A stretch of 56,832 nucleotides of DNA. Source: Planctomicrobium piriforme (GTDB taxonomy: Bacteria; Planctomycetota; Planctomycetia; Pirellulales; UBA1268). This document shows, piece by piece, positions 17,320 through 26,894 of the stretch (position 1 is the stretch's first letter; each line of letters begins with the position of its first letter). The position numbers were made by a program, and so were the translations under genes. The stretch is from the NCBI GenBank assembly GCA_945861585.1, contig CAMAVC010000010.1, forward strand, positions 1-56,832, in the 5' to 3' direction. The notes under the pieces were generated by a model that worked only from the letters and a program-made list of their open reading frames with translations, was not told the origin of the DNA and searched no databases.

Positions 17320-20300
17320 CTACGCATGCTCCTTCAACGCCGGCTCGCGGAGCTCGTCGGGGAGCCATTCGTTTTCGGCGGCGTCGGGGGCCACGCTACT
17401 CGTCCCGTCTGGCGCGAAGCCTTCGACGAACTCCTCGACGTGCTCCTCCCGGGCACTCGTGCCGAAGAACGAGTAGAGCACCGGCACGAGAATCAGCACG
17501 AGCAGCGTCGTCATCATCAGGCCGAAGGCCAGCGCCGTGGCCATCGGAATCAGGAACTGGGCCTGGTAGCTCTTCTCCAAGAGCAGCGGCATCAGGCCGC
17601 CGATCGTCGTGATGCTCGTGAGCATCACTGGCCGAAACCGGAGGCAGCCCGCCTCGCGGAGGGCCAGCCGCAGCGGGTGCCCCTCCCGAACTCGCAGGTT
17701 GATGAAGTCGACGAGGCAGATCGAGTCGTTCACGACGACGCCTGCGAGCGCCACGAGGCCAAACATGCTGAACAGCGTGAGCGGCATCCCCATCAGGGCG
17801 TGGCCGAACACGGCGCCGGCACATCCGAACGGGATCGCCCCGAGGATGATGAACGGCTGGAAGTACGACTTGAACTCCATCGTGAGGAGCACGAACATCG
17901 CGAACAGGGCCACGATGAATCCGACGCCGAGGCTGCGGAGCGACTCGTTCGACTGCTCCCGCTGCCCCTCCCAGCGGACCCGCACCGCCGGATACTCCTT
18001 CAAGAGATCGGGCATCAGCCGCTTCTCCATGTCGGCCGTCACGAGCGCACTCGTGAGCGTGCTCTTCGCGACGTCGATGTCGGCCGTGACGGTGATCGAA
18101 CGCTTCTGGCCGAGCCGGTTGATCTCGGAATAGCCGCGGGCCACGGTCACGTCGGCGAGCTCGCCGATCGGCCGTTTCACGCCGTCGGCGCCCGTGACGC
18201 GGATCTCTTCGAGCGTGGCGAACGTGCGCCGCTCGTCGCGGGGATAGCGCACCATCAGCTTCACCTCGTGCCGGCCGCGCTGCAGCCGCATCACCTCCTC
18301 GCCGTAGTAGCTGGCGCGGATCGTGCCGGCGAGATCGGCGAGCGACACGCCGAGGGTCTCGGCCTTCGGCTTGACCTTGATCTGATACTCCCACTTCCCC
18401 GGCCGGGAATCGTCGTCGATGTCGATCACGCCCGGATACTGCGCGAGCCACTCCTTGCAACGTTCCACCGCGGCTTCGAGCTGCTGGACCGAACCGGGCC
18501 CGGCCTGGGCGAGCAGCTTGAACTCGATCGTCTTCCCGCCTGGGCCGATATTTTCCGTGCCAAAGACGAGCGATTCGGTGCCGGGAAAATCGCCCGCTGA
18601 TCGCCTCCACTCACTGATGAACTCCTCGCTCGTGACGTTGCGAAACTCACCTTCCACGAGTTCGAGCGCGACGGCCCCGACGTGGCTGCCGCTCATCCGC
18701 GCATCCGGGCCAACTTCCCCCTGGGCGGCCACCTGCCCGACGGCCCGATGCACCAACTGCACGATCGGCGCGTCGGGTGGAGAGAGCCTCTTCGACGCGA
18801 GCGCGGCCGCTTCCTCGAGCCGCCTCGTCGCCTCCTCGGTGATGCTCGCCGGGGTGCCATCGGGAAACACGATCTTCGCGAGTAGCCGGGTGGCATCGAT
18901 CTTCGGGAACAGCTGAAAGGGTGTGAGCCCGCTGCGGACGATCCCGCCGGCGAGCAGCAGGATGGAAACCGCCGCCGCCATCACCGTGAGCCGGTTGTCG
19001 AGGGCCCAGTCGAGAAACGGCGCGTAGACGTTCTTCACGAAGGCCTTGAGACCGCGATCGCAGGCCCGCTGCATCCACGCCACCGCCGGCAGGAACAGCC
19101 GCAGCGGGTAGAGCACGATCCCGAAGATCGTGAATACGAGGTTCTTTTCGTGGGCCAGGTGGCCCGGCAGCACGAGCGTCGACTCCGCCAGCGAGACGAG
19201 GAGCGTCGAAATGAAGGCAAACGGCATCACCGCGATGAACTTGCCCATCACCCCCGACACGAAGCAGAGCGGGAGAAACGTGATCACCGTCGTGAGCACG
19301 CTCGAGATCACGCTCGGGATCACCTCGACAGTGCCGTCGATCGCCGCCGCCGTGAGGCTCTTGCCCATCCGCCGGTGGCGGTCGACGTTGTCGCTCACCA
19401 CGATCGCGTCGTCCACGACGATGCCGATCGCCATCAGGAACGCGAACATCGAGAGCATGTTGAGCGTCTGATCGGTGGAATACATGAGTGCGCCGGTGCC
19501 GAGCATCGAGAACGGGATGCCCATCGCCACCCAGAACGCGATCTTGAGATCGAGAAACAGGGCCAGCATCACGAACACGATCACGAGCCCCTGCAGGCCG
19601 TTTTCGATCAGCATGCGCAGGCGATCCTGGACGTCGATCGACTGGTCGGCCCACACGGCCAGGTCGTAGCCCGGCGGGAGCTTCGCGTCGGCCACATACT
19701 TCTTCACCGCCGCCACCATCGCGAGCAGGTCCTCGCCCGAACTCCGGTCGATCGACACGACCATGCCGGTCCGGCCGTTAATCCGGTTCGTCGCAGCCAC
19801 GTCGGCGAATTCGTCCCGCACGGTGCCGAGGTCGCCCACGGTGAGCACGAGCCCGTCCGGCAGCGTCACGAGCGGAAGTTTTGCGATCTCCGCCCCCACG
19901 TACCGCTTGTTCTTGCCGCGGAGCAGGATCTCGCCGCTCTCGGTGCGGATGGTGCCGCCGGGCAGTTCGAGGTTCTCCCGCCGGACGATCTCCGCGACCT
20001 TCTGGAGCGAGAGGCCGTATTTGCGGAGCGTGGCCTCGGAGATCTCGATGTCGATCTCGTAGTCCTTCGCGCCGAGCAGATTGGCCGCCGACACGGCGGG
20101 CAGCGCGAGCAGGTCGTCGCGGATCACCTCGGCCACGTCGCGCAGCTCCGCCTCGGCCGCCGCATCGCCAGGAGCATCCTGCGGAGCGAGCACGCCCACC
20201 TTGATCGCGGCGGTGCGGAGCGTCACCTGCTCCACCTTCGGATCCTCGGCGAGCTCCGGCATGCTCGGAATCCGCTCTACCTCGGAGCGAATCTCGCCGA

Positions 20301-20619
20301 GCGTCTTCTGCACGTCCTTGACGCTCTCCTGCAGTTCGAACACGCAGAAGCCCATCCCCTCCTGGGCCACACTCGTGATCTTCTTGATGCCGGTCACGCT
20401 GCGGCAGGCTTCCTCCACCTTCTGGCAGATGCCCTCCTCGACCTCTTCGGGAGTGGCCCCCGGATAGGGCACCGTGACCAGCACGATCTCGAGGTCGAAT
20501 TCCGGAAACACCTCGCGCCGCATCGACGCGAACGCCATCCCGCCCACGAGGAGGATGGCGATCACCAGCGTGTTCATCGCCGGCATGTTGCGGACGGTCC
20601 AACTGACGATCGTTCTCAT
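17320..20619 (-). CDS. RND-family efflux pump, inner-membrane permease
   Basis: A 1099-residue proton-driven exporter of the AcrB/HAE1-like RND superfamily. It has an N-terminal helix, a porter domain starting VTVPYPGATPEEVEEGICQK, two sets of membrane helices and a second porter domain. Near residue 400 the motif GIVVDDAIVVSDN carries the paired Asp of the proton relay. FMLALFLDLKIAFWVAMGIP and FGLVALAGVVVNDSICLVDF mark the two membrane halves. It lies 10 bp after the membrane-fusion gene and shares the operon with tetR. No outer-membrane channel gene is adjacent, so one must be supplied from elsewhere. Substrates cannot be predicted. Confidence 0.92.
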   Translation of the reverse strand: MRTIVSWTVRNMPAMNTLVIAILLVGGMAFASMRREVFPEFDLEIVLVTVPYPGATPEEVEEGICQKVEEACRSVTGIKKITSVAQEGMGFCVFELQESVKDVQKTLGEIRSEVERIPSMPELAEDPKVEQVTLRTAAIKVGVLAPQDAPGDAAAEAELRDVAEVIRDDLLALPAVSAANLLGAKDYEIDIEISEATLRKYGLSLQKVAEIVRRENLELPGGTIRTESGEILLRGKNKRYVGAEIAKLPLVTLPDGLVLTVGDLGTVRDEFADVAATNRINGRTGMVVSIDRSSGEDLLAMVAAVKKYVADAKLPPGYDLAVWADQSIDVQDRLRMLIENGLQGLVIVFVMLALFLDLKIAFWVAMGIPFSMLGTGALMYSTDQTLNMLSMFAFLMAIGIVVDDAIVVSDNVDRHRRMGKSLTAAAIDGTVEVIPSVISSVLTTVITFLPLCFVSGVMGKFIAVMPFAFISTLLVSLAESTLVLPGHLAHEKNLVFTIFGIVLYPLRLFLPAVAWMQRACDRGLKAFVKNVYAPFLDWALDNRLTVMAAAVSILLLAGGIVRSGLTPFQLFPKIDATRLLAKIVFPDGTPASITEEATRRLEEAAALASKRLSPPDAPIVQLVHRAVGQVAAQGEVGPDARMSGSHVGAVALELVEGEFRNVTSEEFISEWRRSAGDFPGTESLVFGTENIGPGGKTIEFKLLAQAGPGSVQQLEAAVERCKEWLAQYPGVIDIDDDSRPGKWEYQIKVKPKAETLGVSLADLAGTIRASYYGEEVMRLQRGRHEVKLMVRYPRDERRTFATLEEIRVTGADGVKRPIGELADVTVARGYSEINRLGQKRSITVTADIDVAKSTLTSALVTADMEKRLMPDLLKEYPAVRVRWEGQREQSNESLRSLGVGFIVALFAMFVLLTMEFKSYFQPFIILGAIPFGCAGAVFGHALMGMPLTLFSMFGLVALAGVVVNDSICLVDFINLRVREGHPLRLALREAGCLRFRPVMLTSITTIGGLMPLLLEKSYQAQFLIPMATALAFGLMMTTLLVLILVPVLYSFFGTSAREEHVEEFVEGFAPDGTSSVAPDAAENEWLPDELREPALKEHA

Positions 20620-20629
20620 GACGTGCGCC

Positions 20630-22033
20630 TCAGCTGGCGTCCTTGTCGATCGGCTTTTCCGCCATCACCGCCGGCTCCACCCGGCCACTGTCCACCTCGA
20701 CGATTTCCATGCCGGGCCGCGGCTGCGAAATCTGGCTCGTCACCACGCGATCCCCCGGCACGAGCCCGGAGGCGACAGCATCGAATACGACACGGCCACC
20801 CGACACCTGCACCGGCCGCGGATTCAGGATCACCAGCCGGCCATCCCGCATCACCCACACCTCGCCGCTCGGCCGCTGGGCCTCCTCGGGAATCGAGACC
20901 AGTTGTTCCGTGGCATCGACGTGCACCTGCACTTCGACGAACATGCCCCGGAGCAGCGACTGCGGCGCGCCGGCAGGCAGATCGGCGAGCGGCGCTCCGT
21001 AGCGGTCGAGCGCCGTGACGGCTCGCGGGTCGGCCACGAGCACCCGGCAGGGCAGCGTGCGAGTTTTCTCATCGAGCCCGCGGCCCTCCTGCCGCGACAG
21101 CACGCCCTTCCATTCATAGGCGGCGTCGCCGACGTTAAACACCACCGTCGCCGGCGTATCGAGCTGCTCGTGGGCCGTGCGGGCGACATCGCTCGTGCGT
21201 CGACCGCCCCAGACGCGAGCCACGTCGTCCATCGGCAGGCTCGTGCGCACTTCGGCGGCCCGCGTGTCTTCGATCGTCACGAGCGGCGTCCCCTTTGCCA
21301 CGAACGACTCCTGCTCGACCTTGTCCTCGACCACGATCCCATCCAAGGGCGCGACGATCCGCGTGCGCGAGAGATCGAGCTGGGCTTTCTCGAGCATCGT
21401 GGAGGCCAGCGCCTCGGCCTCCACGAGACGGTTGCGACGCTTCGACAGCACCCGCTTCTGCCCTTCGAGCGCGGTCAAGGCATTTGAGGCGGTGAGTTCC
21501 TCACGGAGCGCCCGATCGTGCTCTGACTCAGTGACGATCTTCCCTGCCTTGAGGGTCTCGAGCCGGGCCGCCTCGCGCCTGGCGAGCTCCACCTGCCGCT
21601 TCGCCAGATCGACCGACGTGCCGTTCTGCACGATCTCCTCGTCGATCTCCTCGAGCGCATGGCCCGCCTGTTTGAGCTCGCGATCCAGCCGCTCCACGTC
21701 GAACTGGTAGTCGCGGGGGTCGATCTCGATGAGCGGCGTGCCCGCCTTGACGAATTGCCCTTCATTGCAGGCTTCCGACTTGCGGAACACGCGCCCGCTC
21801 ACCTCGGCGGCGAGTGTCACTTCACGAAGCGGCACCACCACGCCGTCGGCCTCGATCGTGAGCCCACCCGTCTCGACCCGCACGTCGGTCGTGCGCACCG
21901 GCGTGGCTCCCGCGACGTCGGCCTGCTTTCGCTCGGGAGGCGGCTGACTTCCCATGAACATGAACGCGGCGATGCCGCCGCCCAGCACGACGAGCGGCAC
22001 GATCCAGCCGAGGATGGCACGAACGATCTTCAT
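20630..22033 (-). CDS. RND efflux membrane-fusion (periplasmic adaptor) protein, HlyD family
   Basis: A 467-residue adaptor for the downstream pump. It has an N-terminal membrane anchor (ILGWIVPLVVLGGGIAAFMF), a lipoyl-like half motif (VTLAAEVSGRVFRKSEACNEGQFVKAGTPL), a long alpha-helical hairpin with coiled-coil character, the second lipoyl half (LSRTRIVAPLDGIVVEDKVEQESFVAKGTPL read in parts) and beta-barrel and membrane-proximal domains. Its start overlaps the tetR stop by ATGA and the RND gene begins 10 bp after it, so translation is probably coupled. Confidence 0.9.
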   Translation of the reverse strand: MKIVRAILGWIVPLVVLGGGIAAFMFMGSQPPPERKQADVAGATPVRTTDVRVETGGLTIEADGVVVPLREVTLAAEVSGRVFRKSEACNEGQFVKAGTPLIEIDPRDYQFDVERLDRELKQAGHALEEIDEEIVQNGTSVDLAKRQVELARREAARLETLKAGKIVTESEHDRALREELTASNALTALEGQKRVLSKRRNRLVEAEALASTMLEKAQLDLSRTRIVAPLDGIVVEDKVEQESFVAKGTPLVTIEDTRAAEVRTSLPMDDVARVWGGRRTSDVARTAHEQLDTPATVVFNVGDAAYEWKGVLSRQEGRGLDEKTRTLPCRVLVADPRAVTALDRYGAPLADLPAGAPQSLLRGMFVEVQVHVDATEQLVSIPEEAQRPSGEVWVMRDGRLVILNPRPVQVSGGRVVFDAVASGLVPGDRVVTSQISQPRPGMEIVEVDSGRVEPAVMAEKPIDKDAS

Positions 22034-22737
22034 GGGGCAATTCCGGGAACCGAACGGGAAGTGAGGGAATCGGCAAGCGGCCGGCCGAGGCCAAGGGCGG
22101 CGAGCGCATAGCGGGTGACGTGGTCAGCGAGCTGGGGCGGCGTATGCAGCGTGGCGAGCTCGTCGGAGGGCACGAGCATTCCGACCACGTCGCCGGCAGC
22201 CCGATACAAGAAGCACTGGCCGATGATGCTCAGCGCAATCCGCCGTAATTCAGATTCGGCGAGCGTGCGTCCGGCCAACTCGTCGAGAATCGCCACGAGC
22301 ACGGCGAAGTGCGGCCGAATGTAGTCTTCCACGAGTTCGCGACAGGCATCGGTCGGATGCAACACCTCGCGCATCATGAGCCGCACCTGCCAGGGCGGCT
22401 GGCTGAAGCCGAGCATCCGCTCCAGCATGTTGGCGACGAAATCGTGGAGTCGCGCGGCGGCCGGCGTGCCCGGCGGCCAGTCGGGAAGCGGCACCTGCTT
22501 GACCCGCGCCTCGTGGGCGTGCTTCACGCTCTCGATGTAGAGCCGGCGTTTGTCGCCGAAGTAGTAGTTGACCGCGGCGACGTTGACGCCGGCGGCGAGG
22601 CAGATGTCGCGAACCGTGGCGGCCTCGTAGCCGTGCTCGGCGAACTCCTGGCCGGCGGCGAGCAGAATCCGATCCCGCGGATCCTCCGCAGTCTTCGGGC
22701 CTGCAGCGTGCTCGGGATGACTGCGAATGGTGGCCAT
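22030..22737 (-). CDS. TetR-family repressor of the RND efflux operon
   Basis: A 235-residue regulator. The N-terminal helix-turn-helix is typical: RILLAAGQEFAEHGYEAATV, then RDICLAAGVNVAAVNYYFG and DKRRLYIE. The C-terminal part resembles the TetR_C/CerR-like ligand domain (VRLMMREVLHPTDACRELVE). The ATG at 22737 is chosen; an in-frame TTG at 22767 would add ten residues. As first gene of tetR-adaptor-pump it most likely represses its own operon, with the repeated GTTTCAA motif just upstream as candidate operator. Confidence 0.88.
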   Translation of the reverse strand: MATIRSHPEHAAGPKTAEDPRDRILLAAGQEFAEHGYEAATVRDICLAAGVNVAAVNYYFGDKRRLYIESVKHAHEARVKQVPLPDWPPGTPAAARLHDFVANMLERMLGFSQPPWQVRLMMREVLHPTDACRELVEDYIRPHFAVLVAILDELAGRTLAESELRRIALSIIGQCFLYRAAGDVVGMLVPSDELATLHTPPQLADHVTRYALAALGLGRPLADSLTSRSVPGIAP

Positions 22738-22760
22738 GGGTTCGGAGCCGAAGTCGCCCT

Positions 22761-22811
22761 GTTTCAAACGGGCGTTTCAATCAACTGTATACGGGAGAAA
22801 CCGCACGTCAA
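22761..22811 (-). promoter_or_regulatory. Candidate promoter and operator of the tetR-RND operon
   Basis: On the minus strand TTGACG (22806-22811) and TACAGT (22784-22789) are 16 bases apart and could be -35 and -10 elements. Just downstream two direct copies of GTTTCAA (plus-strand 22761-22767 and 22774-22780) are spaced 13 bases apart, and GTATAC lies between the elements. These could be TetR contact sites. The promoter match is modest and the operator is inferred from position only. Confidence 0.35.
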
Positions 22812-22859
22812 AGAGAGGATTAACGGCCCGGAAGAGAGGCCTTCGCCTGTCGAGGCAAT

Positions 22860-22880
22860 GACAGGCTGAAGCCTGTCCTA
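22860..22880. repeat. Palindrome GACAGGCTGAAGCCTGTC supplying a stop codon (site B)
   Basis: The 18-bp palindrome occupies 22860-22877. The next three bases CTA are the TAG stop, read on the minus strand, of the FAD amine oxidase gene. The conserved repeat text TAGGACAGGC therefore provides the stop codon itself. No larger arms are present at this site. Confidence 0.85.
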
Positions 22881-24152
22881 CAACAGGGCGGCGGCACAGC
22901 GGCGGCCGCTCACCAGCGCGCCGTTGATCGAGCCGCTCGTGCAGTGGTCGCCGCAGATGAGCAGCCCGGGGGCGAGCCTGGGGGCCAGCGGCCGCATCGC
23001 CCGGGCGACAACCGACTCATCCGGCAGAGCCTCATGCACCGGCACGGTGGCCAGATGCCGCCACCGACCAGCCTGGCTCCCAAACCATCCCGCAGCCTGC
23101 CGTTTCACCGCCTCGACGGTCTCCGCGCCGGCCGTCCAGTCGCTGCGCAGCGAAACAGTCACGAGCGTGGCCCCCGCCGGGGCATACCCACCGACCACGT
23201 CCGACGGCACCGTGAGATTGTCGATCGGGCCGTCTTCGGCGCCCACGACGAGCAGCGGCCGATCGAGCGGCGATCGTTCGGCCGCGAATGCGACGAGCGT
23301 CGTGCCCTTCATCCGTCGCGCGCGCCAGCCCGCGGTGAAGGCTGGCGGCAGCAGTCGAGCGGCGGCCGACATCTCCGCCGCCATCACCACCTCGGCGGCC
23401 GTGCGCTCGCGGCCATCCGCCATCACGACGCGACCGGGCTCCACGTGCCGGACCGGGGCGTTGCACTCCACCGCGCCGGTCGGCAGCCCGGCGGCCAGCT
23501 GCGCGGGGATCGCCGCCATGCCGCCCCGCGGCAGGCAGGCCCGGCCGAGCGCAAACATCGCGAAGTCAAACGCAAACACGACGGCCGACGTGTCGAGCTC
23601 CCGTTCGAGAAACACACCGCCGAAAAACGGCCTGAAGAAGCCGTCGATGAACCGGGCGGAAAAACCCCGGGCCTGGAGTGCGGCGCGGGTCGAGCGATCG
23701 GCCGCCGGGCCGGCCGCATCCGGATCGGCCGAGCCGCTCCGGAAGGCCCGGATCGCCGCCGCTCGCAGCCCTGCCGTGCGCAGGCCGTCGCCGATGCCCA
23801 CCATGCCGGAAAGCACGCTCGACACGGCGGCCAGCGGACGCCGCCAGGGATCGCTCACCGGCCGCAGCCGGCCGCCTCCGGCCACGAGCGCCCCCGGCTC
23901 GAACCGCCCGAGCGCGATCGCGTCGAGATCAAGCTGCCGGCGGCCCTCGGGATAGGCGTCGTTATAAACCTGAAAACCCCGGTCGATCCGAAAGCCGTCC
24001 ACCACGTCCGTCGCCACCCGGCCCCCGACACGATCCGCCGCCTCGAGCACCGTCACGCGCCGGCCAGCCCGCACGAGTTCCCGCGCACACACGAGCCCCG
24101 CGAGCCCGGCACCAACGATGACGACATCGTGCGTTCGTTCAGCGTTTTCCAT
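22878..24152 (-). CDS. FAD-dependent amine oxidase / protoporphyrinogen-oxidase-like oxidoreductase
   Basis: A 424-residue flavoprotein. The dinucleotide-binding motif [20 protein letters not shown] is followed by [13 protein letters not shown] and by [14 protein letters not shown]. The C-terminus has [21 protein letters not shown], the second FAD contact of this superfamily. The substrate is not clear: amine oxidases, phytoene desaturases and protoporphyrinogen oxidases share these motifs. The ATG at 24152 is chosen because it begins directly before the FAD motif. The stop codon lies in a repeat palindrome. The aldehyde dehydrogenase gene is upstream on the same strand, separated by a small repeat. 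Confidence 0.8.
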   Translation of the reverse strand: MENAERTHDVVIVGAGLAGLVCARELVRAGRRVTVLEAADRVGGRVATDVVDGFRIDRGFQVYNDAYPEGRRQLDLDAIALGRFEPGALVAGGGRLRPVSDPWRRPLAAVSSVLSGMVGIGDGLRTAGLRAAAIRAFRSGSADPDAAGPAADRSTRAALQARGFSARFIDGFFRPFFGGVFLERELDTSAVVFAFDFAMFALGRACLPRGGMAAIPAQLAAGLPTGAVECNAPVRHVEPGRVVMADGRERTAAEVVMAAEMSAAARLLPPAFTAGWRARRMKGTTLVAFAAERSPLDRPLLVVGAEDGPIDNLTVPSDVVGGYAPAGATLVTVSLRSDWTAGAETVEAVKRQAAGWFGSQAGRWRHLATVPVHEALPDESVVARAMRPLAPRLAPGLLICGDHCTSGSINGALVSGRRCAAALL

Positions 24153-24186
24153 AGGTGGGTCACTGTAGCGAGCGCGAACTTCCAAA

Positions 24187-24249
24187 GCATCCTCTCGGCT
24201 CACGCCTCGGGCTTCCAGAGAGCATCCTCTCGGCTTACGCCTCGGGCTT
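24187..24249. repeat. Two tandem copies of a 28-bp repeat module (site C)
   Basis: GCATCCTCTCGGCT followed by CACGCCTCGGGCTT at 24187-24214 recurs with one change at 24222-24249, a period of 35 bp. The module also occurs as the centre at sites E (about 34631-34660) and F (40152-40180) and reversed at G. Site C ends 12 bp beyond the aldehyde dehydrogenase stop. Confidence 0.85.
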
Positions 24250-24261
24250 ACCGGGGACCGG

Positions 24262-25755
24262 CTACAGCGGCCGGACGACCGACTGGCTGCGCCAGTAGTC
24301 GAACAGCGTCTCGATCGAGTTCACGCCGCCGCCCACACCGCTCTTGTGCACACCGCCGTAAGGCACGCCGCGGGGAAAGAGGTTGTGGGCGTTGATCCAG
24401 CTGTTGCCCGCCACCATCGACTCGGCCACCCGGGCAGCACGCCCGAGATCGCTCGTCCACACGCTGTTGGCGAGGCCGTAGTCGGTGTCGTTGGCCATCG
24501 CGACCGCCTCGTCTTCGTTTGAAAAGGTGGCGATGTAGGCGACCGGTCCGAAGATCTCCTCGCGGGCGGCCACGTTGTCGAGCTTCCCGGCGAGGAGCGC
24601 GGGCTTCACGTAGAAGCCGCCCTGCCCGGGCACTTCGGCAGGTCCACCAGGCAGCACGGCCTCGGCTCCCTGGGCCTGCCCCTTCTCGAGATAGGAGAGC
24701 ACTCGCGCCCGCTGCTTGGCGTTCACGACCGGTCCCATCTGCGTGCCATTCCCGAGCTGATAGCCCACCTTCACGCCCTGCATCTGCTTCACGCACTCGT
24801 CGGTGAATTGCTTGGCGATCGAGCGGTGCACGAGCCACCGCGTGGCATCGCAGCAGACCTGGCCCGAGTGAAACGTGATTGCATTGACGAGCTTCTGAGC
24901 CGTCTGCAGCACATCGACGTCGTCGAACACGACCGCCGCCCCCTTCCCTCCGAGCTCCAGCTTCACCGGCACGAGGTTCCGGCCGCAGGCCTCGCCGACG
25001 AGCCGCCCCACTTCGGGCGACCCCGTGAAGCTCATTCGGCGGATGCCGGGATGCCCCGACAGCGCCGCGCCGGCGCCGGCTCCAGTGCCAGCGATCACGT
25101 TGATCACGCCGTCGGGGATGCCTGTCTCGCGGGCCAGCCGAGCGAGGTAGAGCGCCGAGAGCGGCGTGTCTTCCGCGGGCTTGATCACGACCGTATTGCC
25201 GGCGGCGAGCGCCGGTGAAATGCCCCAGCCGATCAGCAGGAACGGAAAGTTCCACGGGAAGATGAAGCCGCAGGCGCCCCACGGATGGCGGACCGTCCAG
25301 GCTTCATGCCCCGCGACGGCAAGCGCATTGCGCCGCTGCACGTGGAGGGCCATGTCGGCGAAGTAGCGGAGCGTGTCGACGCAGTTTTGCACGTCGCCCG
25401 CGGCATGGGCGAGCAGCTTGCCGGCATCGAGCGCCTCGATCTGGGCGATGATCGGCTTGTGCTTCTCGATCGCGTCGGCGAGCCGCTGCAGATGGACGCC
25501 GCGTTCATTCGGCGGCATCGTCGCCCAGCCCGAGGTCTTGAACGCGTGCGTCGCCGCCTGCACCGCACGATCCACGTCGGCGGCGTTCAGCACGTGAAAC
25601 TCTGCGAGCGGCTCGCCCGTGCCCGGGTCGAGCGTCCGCATCGTTTCACCGGTCGAGCCGGCCACGTCCTTGCCGCCCACGACGCTCGTCAGCGGGGATG
25701 TGCCGAGGAATCGCTCAACTTCGGGAAGCAGGCTCGGGCCAGTGATCGTCGCCAT
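24262..25755 (-). CDS. Aldehyde dehydrogenase (NAD(P)+-dependent, ALDH superfamily)
   Basis: A 497-residue enzyme that oxidises an aldehyde to an acid. [14 protein letters not shown] holds the oxyanion Asn, [14 protein letters not shown] the Glu general base region, and [16 protein letters not shown] the catalytic Cys, which sits next to a second Cys. Length is normal for the class. The pattern is closest to betaine/retinal-type ALDHs but the substrate is unproven. The ATG at 25755 has a GGAG at suitable distance. The FAD oxidase gene lies downstream on the same strand; an amine-to-aldehyde-to-acid sequence is conceivable but speculative. Confidence 0.9.
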   Translation of the reverse strand: MATITGPSLLPEVERFLGTSPLTSVVGGKDVAGSTGETMRTLDPGTGEPLAEFHVLNAADVDRAVQAATHAFKTSGWATMPPNERGVHLQRLADAIEKHKPIIAQIEALDAGKLLAHAAGDVQNCVDTLRYFADMALHVQRRNALAVAGHEAWTVRHPWGACGFIFPWNFPFLLIGWGISPALAAGNTVVIKPAEDTPLSALYLARLARETGIPDGVINVIAGTGAGAGAALSGHPGIRRMSFTGSPEVGRLVGEACGRNLVPVKLELGGKGAAVVFDDVDVLQTAQKLVNAITFHSGQVCCDATRWLVHRSIAKQFTDECVKQMQGVKVGYQLGNGTQMGPVVNAKQRARVLSYLEKGQAQGAEAVLPGGPAEVPGQGGFYVKPALLAGKLDNVAAREEIFGPVAYIATFSNEDEAVAMANDTDYGLANSVWTSDLGRAARVAESMVAGNSWINAHNLFPRGVPYGGVHKSGVGGGVNSIETLFDYWRSQSVVRPL

Positions 25756-25841
25756 GATCGGAATCTCCAGGGAAGTGGACTCGAGTGACCATCATCCGCA
25801 TCCCCGGAGCGTCCGTGCAAGTGCGGTGCACAGGTTTTTTG

Positions 25842-26894
25842 TTACGCCGGATTCAGCACCCCGGCGAGCCAGCGACCGGCCGCCATGCCGCTCCTGGCCG
25901 CGCCCTCCACCTTGGGCCCGGCGAACGCGTCGCCACAGCAGACGAGCGGTGGCACGGTGGTCGCCGCGACGAACGGCACGTTGAGTACGACCGTGGGGAG
26001 CGCGAACTTCCAGCGCTGTAGCGACTGCTCGACCACGGTCGCGTCGCCGATCCAGGGAGCCGCGGCCACGCGGAGGGCCTGCATCACCTCGTCCGGCGGG
26101 TCGTCGAACCGGGCCCGGCTGAACTCGCCGGACGCATGGACGGTGAGTGCCGGCACGGGCGAGATGCCCTTCTGCTGGTTGTCGGCAAGCCAGCCGATCG
26201 GCCCCGACTCGAACTGGACGCCGCCGGGGGGAGGCACGAGGCTCGGCCGATCGAGCACGAGCATGAGCGCGAAGCACGGGTCGTACGCCACGGAGGCCAG
26301 GAGCCGGTGCGTGTCGGTGTCGATCCGCCCGCCGGCAGGCGCGAGGAGTCCGCCGGCGGCGAAGAGATCGAGCGCCTGCGGCACGGGCGGAGTGACCACG
26401 CAGCCGCGGGCGACGAAACCCGCCCCGCCGTCGAGGCCGAGCCTCACGCGCCCGTCGGCGATCGCGATTGCCGTGACGCGGGACGTGGTGCGGAGCGACG
26501 TGCCTGTGCCTCCGAGGCGCTCGGCCAGAAACTTCGGCAGGTCGGTCATCCCCGTCGCGCCCCGGTAGCGAGGGTGGCCGTCGTCGGCCGGAGCCGCCGG
26601 CTGATCCGCCGCCGCGGCCCGCGCGAAGCCGCTGCACCACGGAGCCACGGCCCCGTGCTGGAGTGCATCGGACACGATCGCATCGAATGCCTCGCCGCGC
26701 ACCGTGAAGAACTGCGCGCCGTGATCGATGACGGCGCCGCCGAGCCGGCGCGTGGCCATGCGCCCGCCGACCCCACGGGCCTTGTCGACGATCACGACAT
26801 TCAGCCCCGCCTGCGTGAGCGTCAGCGCCGCACACAAGCCGGCAATGCCGGCCCCGATGATCGCCACGTCGCACTCGCGCGGCTCTTCGACCAT
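25842..26894 (-). CDS. Renalase-like FAD-dependent oxidoreductase
   Basis: A 350-residue flavoprotein with VAIIGAGIAGLCAALTLTQA for FAD, then VDKARGVGGRMATRRLGGAV and DHGAQFFTVR, the pattern of bacterial renalase-type oxidases, and TGMTDLPKFLAERL further on. The C-terminus has PLVCCGDAFAGPKVEGAARS. Bacterial renalases oxidise isomeric forms of NAD(P)H; whether this one does is not known. The ATG at 26894 overlaps the stop of the upstream membrane-protein gene by one base (TGATG), so it is the last gene of a coupled operon. Confidence 0.8.
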   Translation of the reverse strand: MVEEPRECDVAIIGAGIAGLCAALTLTQAGLNVVIVDKARGVGGRMATRRLGGAVIDHGAQFFTVRGEAFDAIVSDALQHGAVAPWCSGFARAAAADQPAAPADDGHPRYRGATGMTDLPKFLAERLGGTGTSLRTTSRVTAIAIADGRVRLGLDGGAGFVARGCVVTPPVPQALDLFAAGGLLAPAGGRIDTDTHRLLASVAYDPCFALMLVLDRPSLVPPPGGVQFESGPIGWLADNQQKGISPVPALTVHASGEFSRARFDDPPDEVMQALRVAAAPWIGDATVVEQSLQRWKFALPTVVLNVPFVAATTVPPLVCCGDAFAGPKVEGAARSGMAAGRWLAGVLNPA

